DNA from: Pseudorhodoferax aquiterrae
GTDB taxonomy: Bacteria; Pseudomonadota; Gammaproteobacteria; Burkholderiales; Burkholderiaceae_C
Assembly: GCF_014652235.1 (NCBI RefSeq)
Contig: NZ_BMYK01000027.1
Location: 1-64,000 of the forward strand
Length of the DNA stretch: 64,000 bases
Direction of reading: 5' to 3'
The translations under genes and the position numbers were made by a program. Below the pieces are notes generated by a model. It was not told where the DNA came from. It ran no database searches and saw only the letters and a list, made by a program, of their open reading frames with translations. Below, piece by piece: positions 47,078 through 59,332 of this stretch. Position 1 is the first letter of the stretch. Each line of letters begins with the position of its first letter.

Positions 47078-47392
47078 ATGACCCGATCCGATCTCGTTGA
47101 AGAACTGGCGGCCCGCTTCAGCCAGCTGACCCACCGCGATGCCGAGCACGCGGTCAAGACCATCCTGGACGCCGTGGGCGACGCGCTGGTCCGAGGCCAC
47201 CGCGTGGAGATCCGCGGCTTCGGCAGCTTCTCGATCAACCGGCGTCCGCCGCGCATGGGCCGCAACCCGCGCAGCGGCGAGGCCGTGGCCATTCCCGAAA
47301 AGCGCGTGCCGCATTTCAAGCCCGGCAAGGCGCTGCGCGAGGCCGTGGACAAGGGTCCGCTGGACGCCGACGATCGGCGTTACGACCGCTGA
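47078..47392 (+). CDS. ihfB: Integration host factor beta subunit
   Basis: Predicted 104-residue DNA-bending protein that pairs with IhfA. The start [32 protein letters not shown] and the beta-arm [23 protein letters not shown] are diagnostic. The C-terminal tail ([14 protein letters not shown]) is about ten residues longer than enteric IhfB. Placement after rpsA is conserved across proteobacteria. IHF could also assist sigma-54 promoters such as that of glnA. Confidence 0.95.
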   Translation: MTRSDLVEELAARFSQLTHRDAEHAVKTILDAVGDALVRGHRVEIRGFGSFSINRRPPRMGRNPRSGEAVAIPEKRVPHFKPGKALREAVDKGPLDADDRRYDR

Positions 47393-47406
47393 CGCGGCGT
47401 GGTCTT

Positions 47407-47432
47407 TCGGGCCTGCGGCCCGACCGTAGAAT
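47407..47432 (+). promoter_or_regulatory. Hairpin and -10 box before lapA
   Basis: Stem TCGGGCC / GGCCCGA with a 3-base loop (47407-47423) is followed at once by TAGAAT (47427-47432), a -10 box placed 25 bp before the lapA ATG. The hairpin occupies the spacer position and could also act as a transcript end for ihfB. Confidence 0.4.
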
Positions 47433-47456
47433 GCCCTGGATGAGGACATTCGCTTC

Positions 47457-47789
47457 ATGAAGAATCTGGTGTGGCTGCTCAAGTGGATACTGAAAGCAGC
47501 CATTTTTTTTACCCTGTTCGCATTCGCGCTGAACAACCAGCACGAGGGTGCGGTGCGCTTTTTCTTCGGCACCGAATGGCGTGCGCCCATGGTGCTCGTG
47601 GTGCTGGCCGCGTTCGCGCTGGGCCTGGCGCTCGGCGTGGTCGCTATGGCGCCGCGCTGGTGGCGCCAGCGCCAGGCCCAGCGTGGCATGGTGGTCGAGC
47701 CGCCCGTGCCCGCGCCCATCGCCCCGCCACCGCCTGCCGAGGCCGCCACCGACACCAGCCTGGGCAACGTGCCGCGTCATGGACTTTGA
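47457..47789 (+). CDS. lapA: LapA-family (DUF1049) membrane protein
   Basis: Predicted 110-residue inner-membrane protein with two hydrophobic helices (residues 10-28 and 46-66), FALNNQHEGAVRFFFG between them, and an Ala/Pro-rich C-terminal tail longer than enteric LapA. LapA works with LapB in controlling LPS synthesis through LpxC stability. It overlaps lapB by 11 bp. Confidence 0.9.
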   Translation: MKNLVWLLKWILKAAIFFTLFAFALNNQHEGAVRFFFGTEWRAPMVLVVLAAFALGLALGVVAMAPRWWRQRQAQRGMVVEPPVPAPIAPPPPAEAATDTSLGNVPRHGL

Positions 47790-48936
47790 TCTCGGCTGGA
47801 TCCTGCTGGGCCTGCCGGTGGCCTTCGTGCTGGGCTGGCTGGCCTCGCGGCTGGACCTGCGCCAGCTGCGCATCGAGAACCGGCGCGCGCCCAAGGCCTA
47901 CTTCAAGGGCCTGAACTACCTGCTCAACGAGCAGCAGGACCAGGCCATCGACGCCTTCATCGAGGCCGTGCAGAAGGACCCGGACACCACCGAGCTGCAC
48001 TTCGCGCTGGGCAACCTGTTCCGCCGCCGCGGCGAATACCAGCGTGCCGTGCGCGTGCACGAACACCTGCTCTCGCGCGCCGACCTCAGCGCCGCCGACC
48101 GCCACCGCGCCCAGCACGATCTGGCGCTGGACTTCCTCAAGGCGGGCCTGCTCGACCGCGCCGAAGACGCGCTGCGCAAGCTCGAAGGCACGCGCTACGA
48201 GGCCCAGGCCCTGCTTGCATTGCTGGCCATCTACGAACGCTCGCGCGACTGGCCGCAGGCCACCGAGATCGCGCAGAAGCTGCAGGACCATGGCGAGGGC
48301 AGCTTCAGCGGGCGCATGGCCCATTACCTGTGCGAGCAGGCTGCCGCGCGCAACGCGGCGGGCGACCCGGACGGCGCGGCGCAGCTGCTCGCGCGTGCCA
48401 TCGTCACCGCGCCGCAAGCACCGCGCCCGCGCATCGACCAGGCGCTGATGCAGGTCAAGGCCGAGCGGCATGCCGACGCGCTGCACACGCTGCTGGAACT
48501 GGCCGCCGTCGCACCGCAGTCTGTGCCGCTGATCGCCCACGCGCTGGCCCAGACCGGCAGCGCCAGCGGCCAGGCGGAACGCACGCTGGCCGCGCTGCAG
48601 GAAAGCTACGACCACTTCCCCTCGCTGGACGTGCTGGACGCCATCGTGGCCCTCGAAGGCGCACAGGGCGACCGGCGCGACCAGGCACGCCAACGCTACC
48701 TGCAGCACCTGGAGCGCGAGCAGTCGCTGGTGGCCACGGCGCGCTGGCTGGCCGGCGAGAAGCTCGAGCACGAGCAGTTCCATCCCCAGGTGCAGCGCGC
48801 CATCGAGCACGCCACGCGGCCGCTCACGCGCTACCGCTGCGCCGCCTGCGGTTTCGAGGCCAAGCAGCACTTCTGGCAGTGCCCGGGCTGCCAGGCCTGG
48901 GACAGCTATCCGCCGCGCCGCGTGGAGGAACTATGA
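47779..48936 (+). CDS. lapB: LPS assembly protein LapB (TPR/rubredoxin-like)
   Basis: Predicted 385-residue protein: one N-terminal membrane helix (ILLGLPVAFVLGWLAS), then TPR repeats (YLLNEQQDQAIDAFIEAVQKDPDT and on), then a C-terminal rubredoxin-like zinc/iron finger CAACGFEAKQHFWQCPGCQAWD with two C-x2-C pairs. LapB guides FtsH to LpxC, balancing LPS with phospholipid. ATG 47779 inside the end of lapA; its stop overlaps rfaE1 by ATGA, so LPS control and heptose synthesis are coupled. Confidence 0.95.
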   Translation: MDFDLGWILLGLPVAFVLGWLASRLDLRQLRIENRRAPKAYFKGLNYLLNEQQDQAIDAFIEAVQKDPDTTELHFALGNLFRRRGEYQRAVRVHEHLLSRADLSAADRHRAQHDLALDFLKAGLLDRAEDALRKLEGTRYEAQALLALLAIYERSRDWPQATEIAQKLQDHGEGSFSGRMAHYLCEQAAARNAAGDPDGAAQLLARAIVTAPQAPRPRIDQALMQVKAERHADALHTLLELAAVAPQSVPLIAHALAQTGSASGQAERTLAALQESYDHFPSLDVLDAIVALEGAQGDRRDQARQRYLQHLEREQSLVATARWLAGEKLEHEQFHPQVQRAIEHATRPLTRYRCAACGFEAKQHFWQCPGCQAWDSYPPRRVEEL

Positions 48937-49898
48937 CGACCACCCCTGCGCTGCTGCGCAACCCCTTTCCGAGCCGCGACGCGCTCGCCGAAGCCCGCGT
49001 GCTCGTCGTCGGCGACGCCATGCTGGACCGCTATTGGTACGGCGCGGTCGACCGCATCTCGCCCGAGGCCCCCGTGCCCGTGGTGCGCGTCACGCGCGAG
49101 GAAGAGCGCATCGGCGCGGCGGCCAACGTGGCCTACAACATCGTCACGCTGGGCGCGCAGGCCTCGCTGCTGACCGTGGTCGGCGAGGACGAAGCCAGCC
49201 ACAAGCTCGAGGACTTGGTCGCCGCCACCGGCATCGTGCCGCATTTCGGCCGCGACGCGCAGATGCGCACCACGGTCAAGCTGCGCGTGATCGGCCGCCA
49301 GCAGCAGTTGCTGCGGCTGGATTTCGAGACCGTGCCCGAGACCGAGACGCTGGCCTCGCAGTCCGCGCTGTTCGCCGAACTCATGCCGCAGCATGCCGCC
49401 GTGCTCTTTTCCGATTACGGCAAGGGCGGCCTGGCCCACGTGGAGCAGATGATCGAAGCCGCGCGCGCGGCCGGCAAGGCCGTGCTGATCGACCCCAAGG
49501 GCAGCGACTACTCGCGCTACCGCGGCGCCACGCTGATCACGCCCAACCGCGCCGAACTGCAACAGGTGGTCGGCGGCTGGCGCAACGAGGACGAACTGCG
49601 CGCCAAGGCCCAGCGCCTGCGCAGCGAACTCGCGCTCGAAGGGCTCCTGCTCACGCGCAGCGAGGAAGGCATGACGCTGTTCGACGAACATGGCGAGGCC
49701 CATGTCGCGGCCCAGGCGCGCGAAGTCTTCGACGTGACGGGCGCCGGCGACACCGTGATCGCCACCATGGCCGCGCTGGTCGCCGCCGGCTGCAGCCTGC
49801 GCGACGCCATGCCCATGGCCAACAAGGCCGGCGCCATCGTGGTCGGCAAGTTCGGCACGGCCACGGCCAGCTACGAAGAACTGTTCGGGACCGATTGA
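48933..49898 (+). CDS. rfaE1: D-glycero-beta-D-manno-heptose-7-phosphate kinase
   Basis: Predicted 321-residue PfkB-family kinase equal to the N-terminal half of HldE. Motifs: [13 protein letters not shown] near residue 25, [17 protein letters not shown] near 60, [22 protein letters not shown] near 190 and [16 protein letters not shown] near 265 with the catalytic Asp. The adenylyltransferase half (rfaE2/hldC) is not fused and not in the window. Step one of ADP-heptose synthesis for the LPS inner core; hldD follows. Confidence 0.95.
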   Translation: MTTTPALLRNPFPSRDALAEARVLVVGDAMLDRYWYGAVDRISPEAPVPVVRVTREEERIGAAANVAYNIVTLGAQASLLTVVGEDEASHKLEDLVAATGIVPHFGRDAQMRTTVKLRVIGRQQQLLRLDFETVPETETLASQSALFAELMPQHAAVLFSDYGKGGLAHVEQMIEAARAAGKAVLIDPKGSDYSRYRGATLITPNRAELQQVVGGWRNEDELRAKAQRLRSELALEGLLLTRSEEGMTLFDEHGEAHVAAQAREVFDVTGAGDTVIATMAALVAAGCSLRDAMPMANKAGAIVVGKFGTATASYEELFGTD

Positions 49899-49899
49899 G

Positions 49900-50898
49900 A
49901 TGCCACGCTACGTAGTCACCGGCGCCGCCGGCTTCATCGGCAGCAACCTCGTGAAGGGTCTGAACGCCCGCGGCGAGACCGACATCATCGCGGTGGACGA
50001 CCTCACGCAGGGCGACAAGTTCCGCAACCTCGTGGACCTCTCGATCGCCGACTACGTGGACGCGGCCGACTTCTACACCCGCTTCGACCAGGGCCACTAC
50101 GGCCGCGTCGAGGCCGTGTTCCACGAAGGCGCCTGCAGCGACACCATGGAGAGCAATGGCCAGTACATGATGGCCAACAACTACACGCTCACGGTGCACC
50201 TCTGGGAAGCCTGCCAGCGCCAGCGCACGCGCTTGCTGTATGCCTCCTCGGCCGCCACCTACGGCGGCTCGGCCGTGTTCAAGGAAGAGCCGGCCAACGA
50301 AGCACCGCTCAACGTCTACGGCTACTCCAAGCTGCTGGTGGACCAGCGCCTGCGCCGCGAGATCGGCACCGCATTCGAGCGCGCGCGCCAGCAGACCGTG
50401 GGATTCCGCTACTTCAACGTCTACGGCCCGCGCGAACAGCACAAGGGCCGCATGGCCAGCGTGGCCTTCCACCAGTACCACCAGTTCCAGGCCGAGCAGC
50501 AGGTGCGCCTGTTCGGCGAGTACGGCGGCTACGCACCCGGCGAGCAGGAGCGCGACTTTGTCTGGATCGACGACGTGGTGGCCGTGAACCTCTGGTTCCT
50601 GGACCACCCGGAACGCTCGGGCCTGTTCAACCTCGGCACGGGCCGGGCCCAACCCTTCAACGACGTGGCGCTGGCCGTGGTCAACGCCCGCCGCGGCACT
50701 GCGCTGACGCTGGAGGAGGCCGTGCAGCAGGAGGCCATCGTCTACACGCCCTTCCCCGATGCGCTGCGCGGCAAGTACCAGTGCCACACCCAGGCCGACC
50801 TCACCGCCCTGCGCGCGGCCGGCTGCGACCATGCCTTCGCCGACGTGCGCACGGGCGTGACGGCCTACATGCAGGCCCTGGCCCTCGCGGGCGCCTGA
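49900..50898 (+). CDS. hldD: ADP-L-glycero-D-manno-heptose 6-epimerase
   Basis: Predicted 332-residue short-chain dehydrogenase-type epimerase finishing ADP-heptose for the LPS core. NADP motif [15 protein letters not shown] near residue 7, Ser/Thr site [12 protein letters not shown] near 112, and the catalytic Y-x3-K in [12 protein letters not shown] near 140. One base separates it from rfaE1. Confidence 0.97.
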   Translation: MPRYVVTGAAGFIGSNLVKGLNARGETDIIAVDDLTQGDKFRNLVDLSIADYVDAADFYTRFDQGHYGRVEAVFHEGACSDTMESNGQYMMANNYTLTVHLWEACQRQRTRLLYASSAATYGGSAVFKEEPANEAPLNVYGYSKLLVDQRLRREIGTAFERARQQTVGFRYFNVYGPREQHKGRMASVAFHQYHQFQAEQQVRLFGEYGGYAPGEQERDFVWIDDVVAVNLWFLDHPERSGLFNLGTGRAQPFNDVALAVVNARRGTALTLEEAVQQEAIVYTPFPDALRGKYQCHTQADLTALRAAGCDHAFADVRTGVTAYMQALALAGA

Positions 50899-51153
50899 GC
50901 CCATGCGCAGCGCCCTGGTCGCCGTGCTGCTGGCCCTGGCCACGCCCGTCTGGGCGCTCGAAGTCAACCAGGCCAGCGCCGCAGAGCTGGACGGCCTGCG
51001 CGGCATCGGCCCCGGCCTGTCCACGCCCATGCTCGAGGAGCGCGCCAAGGCGCCGTTCCGCGACTGGGCCGATCTGATGGCCCGCATCAAGGGGATCGGG
51101 CCGGGCAACGCGGCGCGCTTCTCGGCCCAGGGCCTGCGCGTGAACGGCCAGGC

Positions 51154-54828
<3,675 letters not shown>

Positions 54829-54944
54829 GCGCAGGACTCCGCATGCATGGTACGTGCCCGCCCTTGCGGACAAACACGGGGCGGGTGGCCCGGGAATTGC
54901 GTCTATGCTGGCTTTCTTCGCCTTCCCCATCCACCGGAGAGACC

Positions 54945-55913
54945 ATGAAGCTTCATTCCGTCCTGCTCGCGACTGCCGCGCTGGCCTGTGCGTCCCATGC
55001 ATCCGCCCAGGCCAAGTGGGACCTTCCGGCCGCCTACCCGGCCACCAACTTCCACACCGTCAACCTGAACCAGTTCGCGGCCGACGTGGACAAGGCCACC
55101 GGCGGCAAGCTCAAGATCACGGTGCATGCCAACGCCTCGCTGTTCAAGGCGCCCGAGATCAAGCGCGCCGTGCAGGGTGGCCAGGCCCAGGCAGGCGAGA
55201 TCCTGCTCGTGAACTTCCAGAACGAATGGCAGGTGTTCGGCGCCGACGGCATCCCGTTCCTGGCCGACAGCTACGACTCCGCCTGGAAGCTCTACCAGGC
55301 GCAAAAGCCGCTGCTGGACAAGAAGCTCGGCGAACAGGGCATGGCCCTGCTCTACACCGTGGCCTGGCCGCCCCAGGGCATCTACGTGAAGAAGCCGATC
55401 CAGTCCGCCGCCGACCTCAAGGGCGTGAAGTGGCGCGCCTACAGCCCGGCCACGGCCCGCATCGCCGAGCTCGTGGGCGCCCAGCCCGTCACGGTGCAGG
55501 CCGCCGAACTGTCGCAGGCCATGGCCACCGGCGTCATCGAGTCCTACATGTCCTCGGGGTCCACCGGCTTCGACACCAAGACCTACGAACACATCAAGTA
55601 CTGGTACGACACCCAGGCCTGGTTGCCCAAGAACGCCGTCATCGTCAACAAGGCCGCGCTCGACGCCCTCGACGCAACGACCAGGGCAGCGCTGCTCAAG
55701 GCCGCTGCCGAGGCCGAGACGCGCGGCTGGGCGGCGTCCAAGAAGGAAAACACCGACACGCAGGAAAAGCTCAAGGCCAACGGCATGAACATCCTGCCGC
55801 CGCCTGCGCAGCTCAAGGCCGACATGGCCAAGGTCGGCGACACCATGCTCAAGGAATGGCTCGACAAGGCCGGCCCCGACGGCAAGGCCCTGGTCGACGC
55901 GTACCGCAAGTAA
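54945..55913 (+). CDS. dctP: TRAP transporter solute-binding protein (DctP)
   Basis: Predicted 322-residue periplasmic binding protein. Signal peptide residues 1-22 ([17 protein letters not shown]), then [54 protein letters not shown], typical of DctP; the substrate-binding Arg is likely in [11 protein letters not shown] near 150. ATG 54945 with GGAGA upstream. First gene of the P-Q-M operon. Confidence 0.93.
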   Translation: MKLHSVLLATAALACASHASAQAKWDLPAAYPATNFHTVNLNQFAADVDKATGGKLKITVHANASLFKAPEIKRAVQGGQAQAGEILLVNFQNEWQVFGADGIPFLADSYDSAWKLYQAQKPLLDKKLGEQGMALLYTVAWPPQGIYVKKPIQSAADLKGVKWRAYSPATARIAELVGAQPVTVQAAELSQAMATGVIESYMSSGSTGFDTKTYEHIKYWYDTQAWLPKNAVIVNKAALDALDATTRAALLKAAAEAETRGWAASKKENTDTQEKLKANGMNILPPPAQLKADMAKVGDTMLKEWLDKAGPDGKALVDAYRK

Positions 55914-55922
55914 GCGCAAGGC

Positions 55923-56432
55923 ATGCGTCGCCTGCTCGACGCGCTCTACGACGGCGCCGCCTGGCTGGCGGCGCTGTTCATGGTCGCGCTGCTGATCTCC
56001 GTGCTGCTGTCCATCCTGGGCCGGCAGCTGCATTTCAACATTCCCGGCATCGACGCCTATGCAGGCTACCTGATGGCCGCCGCCGGCTTCCTGGCGCTGG
56101 CGCACACGCTCAAGCGCGGTGAGCACATCCGCGTGACGCTGCTGATCAACGCCCTGCGCGGGGGTGCACGCAGGGCGCTGGAGCTGTGGTCGCTGGGCCT
56201 GGCCACGCTGCTGGCATTGTTGTTCGCGTTCTACAGCTGCCGTCTGGCCTGGCAGTCTCACGCGTTCCACGACATCTCCACCTCCAACGACGCAACGCCG
56301 CTGTGGATCCCGCAGCTGGCCATGGCGGTCGGCACGGTGGTGTTCGCCATCGCCTTCGCCGACGAGCTGGTGCTCGAGCTGCGCGGGCGCCGCGTGCAGG
56401 CCGCCAGCGGGGAGGCGCTGCGCAATGAGTGA
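55923..56432 (+). CDS. dctQ: TRAP transporter small permease (DctQ)
   Basis: Predicted 169-residue protein with four membrane helices (about residues 12-34, 44-60, 85-108 and 125-145), and the family phrase LGRQLHFNIPGIDAYAGYLMAAAGFLALAHTLKRGEHIRVTLL. It joins DctM in the membrane complex. Overlaps dctM by 8 bp. Confidence 0.92.
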   Translation: MRRLLDALYDGAAWLAALFMVALLISVLLSILGRQLHFNIPGIDAYAGYLMAAAGFLALAHTLKRGEHIRVTLLINALRGGARRALELWSLGLATLLALLFAFYSCRLAWQSHAFHDISTSNDATPLWIPQLAMAVGTVVFAIAFADELVLELRGRRVQAASGEALRNE

Positions 56433-57723
56433 CCTCGCCATCACCGGCCTGCTGGTGCTGTCGCTGTTCCTGATCCTGGGCAGCGGCGTCTGGATCGGCC
56501 TCACGCTGTCGGGCGTGGCCTGGATCGGCATGCAGATGTTCTCCTCCAGGCCCGCCGGCGACGCCATGGCCGTGACGATCTGGGGCTCCGCTTCGAGCTG
56601 GACGCTCACGGCGCTGCCGCTGTTCGTCTGGATGGGCGAGATCCTGTTCCGCACGCGGCTGAGCCAGGACATGTTCAAGGGCCTGTCGCCCTGGATGCAG
56701 GCCCTGCCGGGGCGGCTGCTGCACACCAACGTGGTGGGCTGCACGATCTTCGCGGCGGTGTCGGGCTCCAGCGCCGCCACCTGCGCCACCATCGGCAAGA
56801 TGACGCTGCCCGAGCTCAAGCGCCGCGGCTACCCCGACCACATGGTCGTGGGCACACTGGCCGGCGCCAGCACGCTGGGGCTGCTGATCCCGCCGTCCAT
56901 CATCATGATCGTCTACGGCGTGGCGGCCGAGGTCTCGATCGCGCGGCTGTTCATCGCCGGGGTCGTGCCCGGCCTGGTGCTGGGCCTGCTGTTCTCCGGC
57001 TACATCATGCTGTGGGCCCTGCGCAACCCCGAGCAGGTGCCCGCGGCGGATGCGAAGACCAGCTTCGCGCAGAAGCTCGCGGCCTCGCGCAGCCTGATCC
57101 CGGTGGTGCTGCTCATCGTGGCGGTGCTGGGCTCCATCTACACGGGCATCGCCACGGCCACCGAGGCGGCGGCACTGGGCGTGGTGGGCTCGCTCATCAT
57201 CTCGGCGGCGCAGGGCTCGCTGAACTGGGCCACCTTCCGCGATGCGCTGCTGGGCGCCACAAGGCTGTACTGCATGATCGCGCTGATCCTCGCGGGCGCG
57301 GCCTTTCTCACGCTGTCCATGGGCTACATCGGCCTGCCGCGGCACCTGGCGGAGTGGATCGCCACGCTGGGCCTGAGCCAGGGCCAGCTGATCGCGGCAC
57401 TGGCCGTGTTCTTCATCATCCTGGGCTGCTTCCTGGACGGCATTTCCATGGTGGTGCTGACCATGGGCGTGCTGATGCCCACGGTGCAGAAGGCCGGCAT
57501 CGACCCGATCTGGTTCGGCATCTTCATCGTGCTGGTCGTGGAGATGGCGCAGATCACGCCGCCCGTGGGCTTCAACCTGTTCGTGCTGCAGGGCATGACG
57601 GGCAAGGAGCTGCCCTGGATCGCCAAGGTCTCGGTGCCGATGTTCGCGCTGGTGTGCCTGGCGGTGCTGCTGCTGTACCTGTTCCCCGGCCTGGTCACCT
57701 GGCTGCCGCAGAAGATGATGTGA
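56425..57723 (+). CDS. dctM: TRAP transporter large permease (DctM)
   Basis: Predicted 432-residue sodium-coupled permease with about 12 helices. Signature stretches are NVVGCTIFAAVSGSSAATCATIGKMTLPELKRRGY near residue 100, TLGLLIPPSIIMIVYG near 145, and EMAQITPPVGFNLFVLQ near 372. ATG 56425. Its last 29 bp overlap the racemase gene on the other strand. Confidence 0.95.
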   Translation: MSDLAITGLLVLSLFLILGSGVWIGLTLSGVAWIGMQMFSSRPAGDAMAVTIWGSASSWTLTALPLFVWMGEILFRTRLSQDMFKGLSPWMQALPGRLLHTNVVGCTIFAAVSGSSAATCATIGKMTLPELKRRGYPDHMVVGTLAGASTLGLLIPPSIIMIVYGVAAEVSIARLFIAGVVPGLVLGLLFSGYIMLWALRNPEQVPAADAKTSFAQKLAASRSLIPVVLLIVAVLGSIYTGIATATEAAALGVVGSLIISAAQGSLNWATFRDALLGATRLYCMIALILAGAAFLTLSMGYIGLPRHLAEWIATLGLSQGQLIAALAVFFIILGCFLDGISMVVLTMGVLMPTVQKAGIDPIWFGIFIVLVVEMAQITPPVGFNLFVLQGMTGKELPWIAKVSVPMFALVCLAVLLLYLFPGLVTWLPQKMM

Positions 57724-58432
57724 CGGCCGCACGCAGCACCGGGTCGTCCAGCAGCGACTGGCAGCGCCAGCCCGTCGCCGCCTGCACCGCCGCCGCATAG
57801 GGCGGCAGGTTGGTGCATTCCAGCACCAGCGTGCGCAGTTCGGGCGCGCGGGCCTGCAGCGCCAGGGCCGCGGCGACCACCTCGGCCTCGGCCCGGGCGG
57901 CATCCAGCGCATCGGCGTTGCCCAGGATCGCGGCGACGAAATGGCTGTCCGGCGCCACGCCCTGCACCACCACATCGGGCAAGCGCGCGGACGGTACGCC
58001 GGCCGCATGCAGGTGTGCTGGCGTGAGCGCTCGGGCATCGATGGTCAGCACCCCCACCCGCTGCGCCGCGTCCAGCAAGGGCGGCAGCTGCAGCAGGCTG
58101 GAGCTGCGCACGGGGACGGGAGTCACCGCTTGCAACAGGTCCTGCAGCAGCACCAGAAAACCGCAGCTCGTCGTCACGGCGCAGGCGCCCTGCGCTGCCA
58201 GTGCCCGCACGGCATCCACGAAGGCCGGCGCCATGGCCCGCAGCGCGGTCGGCGAGCCGACCACCTCGCGCGGCCACGCGCCCGCCACGCGCATGTGGCG
58301 CACGGCGCAGCCAAAGCTGTCGGGATGGCCGATGTCGCCGAGCGGGCGGGGAAAGCGCGTGTCCAGCATGACCACGCCCAGCCAGCCCGTGGCTGCGGCT
58401 ACAGTGGCGGGCGAACCGTTCCGAGTCACCAC
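57695..58432 (-). CDS. Aspartate/glutamate/hydantoin racemase-family protein
   Basis: Predicted 245-residue protein of the Asp/Glu racemase superfamily. Near the N-terminus GVVMLDTRFPRPLGDIGHP is typical; the first catalytic Cys is in CAVTTSCGFLVL near 90 and the second in TLVLECTNLPPY near 205. It may racemise an amino acid or hydantoin connected with the adjacent oxoprolinase and TRAP genes. Start uncertain: GTG 58432 keeps the conserved GVVMLDTRF start intact, while ATG 58369 would cut into it. With GTG only three bases separate it from crcB, so each promoter must lie in the other gene. Confidence 0.85.
   Translation of the reverse strand: MVTRNGSPATVAAATGWLGVVMLDTRFPRPLGDIGHPDSFGCAVRHMRVAGAWPREVVGSPTALRAMAPAFVDAVRALAAQGACAVTTSCGFLVLLQDLLQAVTPVPVRSSSLLQLPPLLDAAQRVGVLTIDARALTPAHLHAAGVPSARLPDVVVQGVAPDSHFVAAILGNADALDAARAEAEVVAAALALQARAPELRTLVLECTNLPPYAAAVQAATGWRCQSLLDDPVLRAAVTSSSAAAR
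58400..58405 (+). promoter_or_regulatory. -10 box of crcB
   Basis: TACAGT 31 bp before the crcB ATG, within the 5' end of the racemase frame. No room for a fluoride riboswitch in the resulting short leader. Confidence 0.4.
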
Positions 58433-58435
58433 ACC

Positions 58436-58807
58436 ATGCTATCTGTCATCGCCGTCTGTTGCGGCGCCTGCCTGGGCGCGCTGGGCCGCTGGGGCCTGTC
58501 CCTGTGGCTCAACGCCCATGGCCCGATCCCGCTGGGGACGCTGGCAGCCAATCTGATCGGGGGCTATCTGATCGGCGTGTGCATCGGCATGTTCGAGGCC
58601 GCACCGGCCTTGCACCCGGCGTGGCGGCTGGCGCTCGTCACCGGATTCCTGGGTGCGCTGACGACGTTTTCCAGCTTTTCTGCCGAAGTCGTGCTCATGC
58701 TGCGGGACGAACGCTACGGCGTGGCACTGGCCACCGCAGCCATCCATCTGCTCGGCTCGCTGGCGCTGACCATTGCGGGCTTGCGCACCGTGCTCGTGCT
58801 GCGCTGA
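58436..58807 (+). CDS. crcB: Fluoride ion channel CrcB/Fluc
   Basis: Predicted 123-residue membrane protein with four helices forming half of the double-barrelled fluoride channel. Motifs: GALGRWGLSLWLN near residue 13, PLGTLAANLIGGYLIGVCIGMF near 31 and GFLGALTTFSSFSAEV near 69 (Phe-box and polar track). A single-gene homodimer type. It is head to head with the racemase gene. Confidence 0.95.
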   Translation: MLSVIAVCCGACLGALGRWGLSLWLNAHGPIPLGTLAANLIGGYLIGVCIGMFEAAPALHPAWRLALVTGFLGALTTFSSFSAEVVLMLRDERYGVALATAAIHLLGSLALTIAGLRTVLVLR

Positions 58808-58813
58808 CGGCGT

Positions 58814-59155
58814 TCAACGCCGCCAGCCGTCGCGGTGCCGGTGGCCATGCCTGTGGCCGTGCCGGTGCCCATGGAAATGCGGCGGCGGGCCATAGTAGAT
58901 GGGTTGCGGCTGGTAGTAGACCCGCGGCGGCGGCACGTAGTAGACGGGCGGCGGCTGGTAGTAGCGTGGCGCCGGCGCCACATAGACGGGCGGCGCCACA
59001 TAGACCGGCGCATTGCCCACGATCACCTGGGCCCCGGGCGCACCCACGCCGACCGACCACACCACGTCGCGCGCCTGCGCGCCCGTTGCCAGGGCCAGGC
59101 CGGCCATGCCGATGGCCGCAGCGGCGATCCAGCGGCCTGCTTGCTCGTTTGCCAT
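58814..59155 (-). CDS. Small secreted Tyr/Pro/His-rich protein
   Basis: Predicted 113-residue exported protein. Signal peptide residues 1-28 (AIGMAGLALATGAQA), a short VVWSVGVGAPGAQVIVGN stretch, then repeats of PPVYV/PPPVYY/QPxxY (APVYVAPPVYVAPAPRYYQP and similar) and a C-terminal run of H-x-H-G units (HGHRHGHRHGHRH). The tail could bind metal. Similar low-complexity surface or periplasmic proteins are common in Burkholderiales and have no known role. It converges with crcB, 6 bp apart. Confidence 0.78.
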   Translation of the reverse strand: MANEQAGRWIAAAAIGMAGLALATGAQARDVVWSVGVGAPGAQVIVGNAPVYVAPPVYVAPAPRYYQPPPVYYVPPPRVYYQPQPIYYGPPPHFHGHRHGHRHGHRHRDGWRR

Positions 59156-59319
59156 GTGCGTACTCCTTCGATTGCGTCGCCGCAGACTGCGGCCATGTGG
59201 CTATTGACGCACGAAGATGCAAATGGATGACGCAGCGCGCGTTAAACAGGTTACGGCGGGTAACGGATGCCGCGCCGGGCCGCGCAAAGCCTCGTCCTGA
59301 GCGATCTGCGCTCCGCTCC

Positions 59320-59325
59320 TAGAAT
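59320..59325 (+). promoter_or_regulatory. -10 box of glnS
   Basis: TAGAAT only 7 bp before the glnS ATG, which would give a leaderless or very short-leader mRNA. No clear -35. Confidence 0.4.
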
Positions 59326-59332
59326 CGGCCGC

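Noticed and set aside
58406-58435. Fluoride riboswitch before crcB
   Set aside because: The leader is only about 25-30 nt and lacks the conserved pseudoknot sequences.
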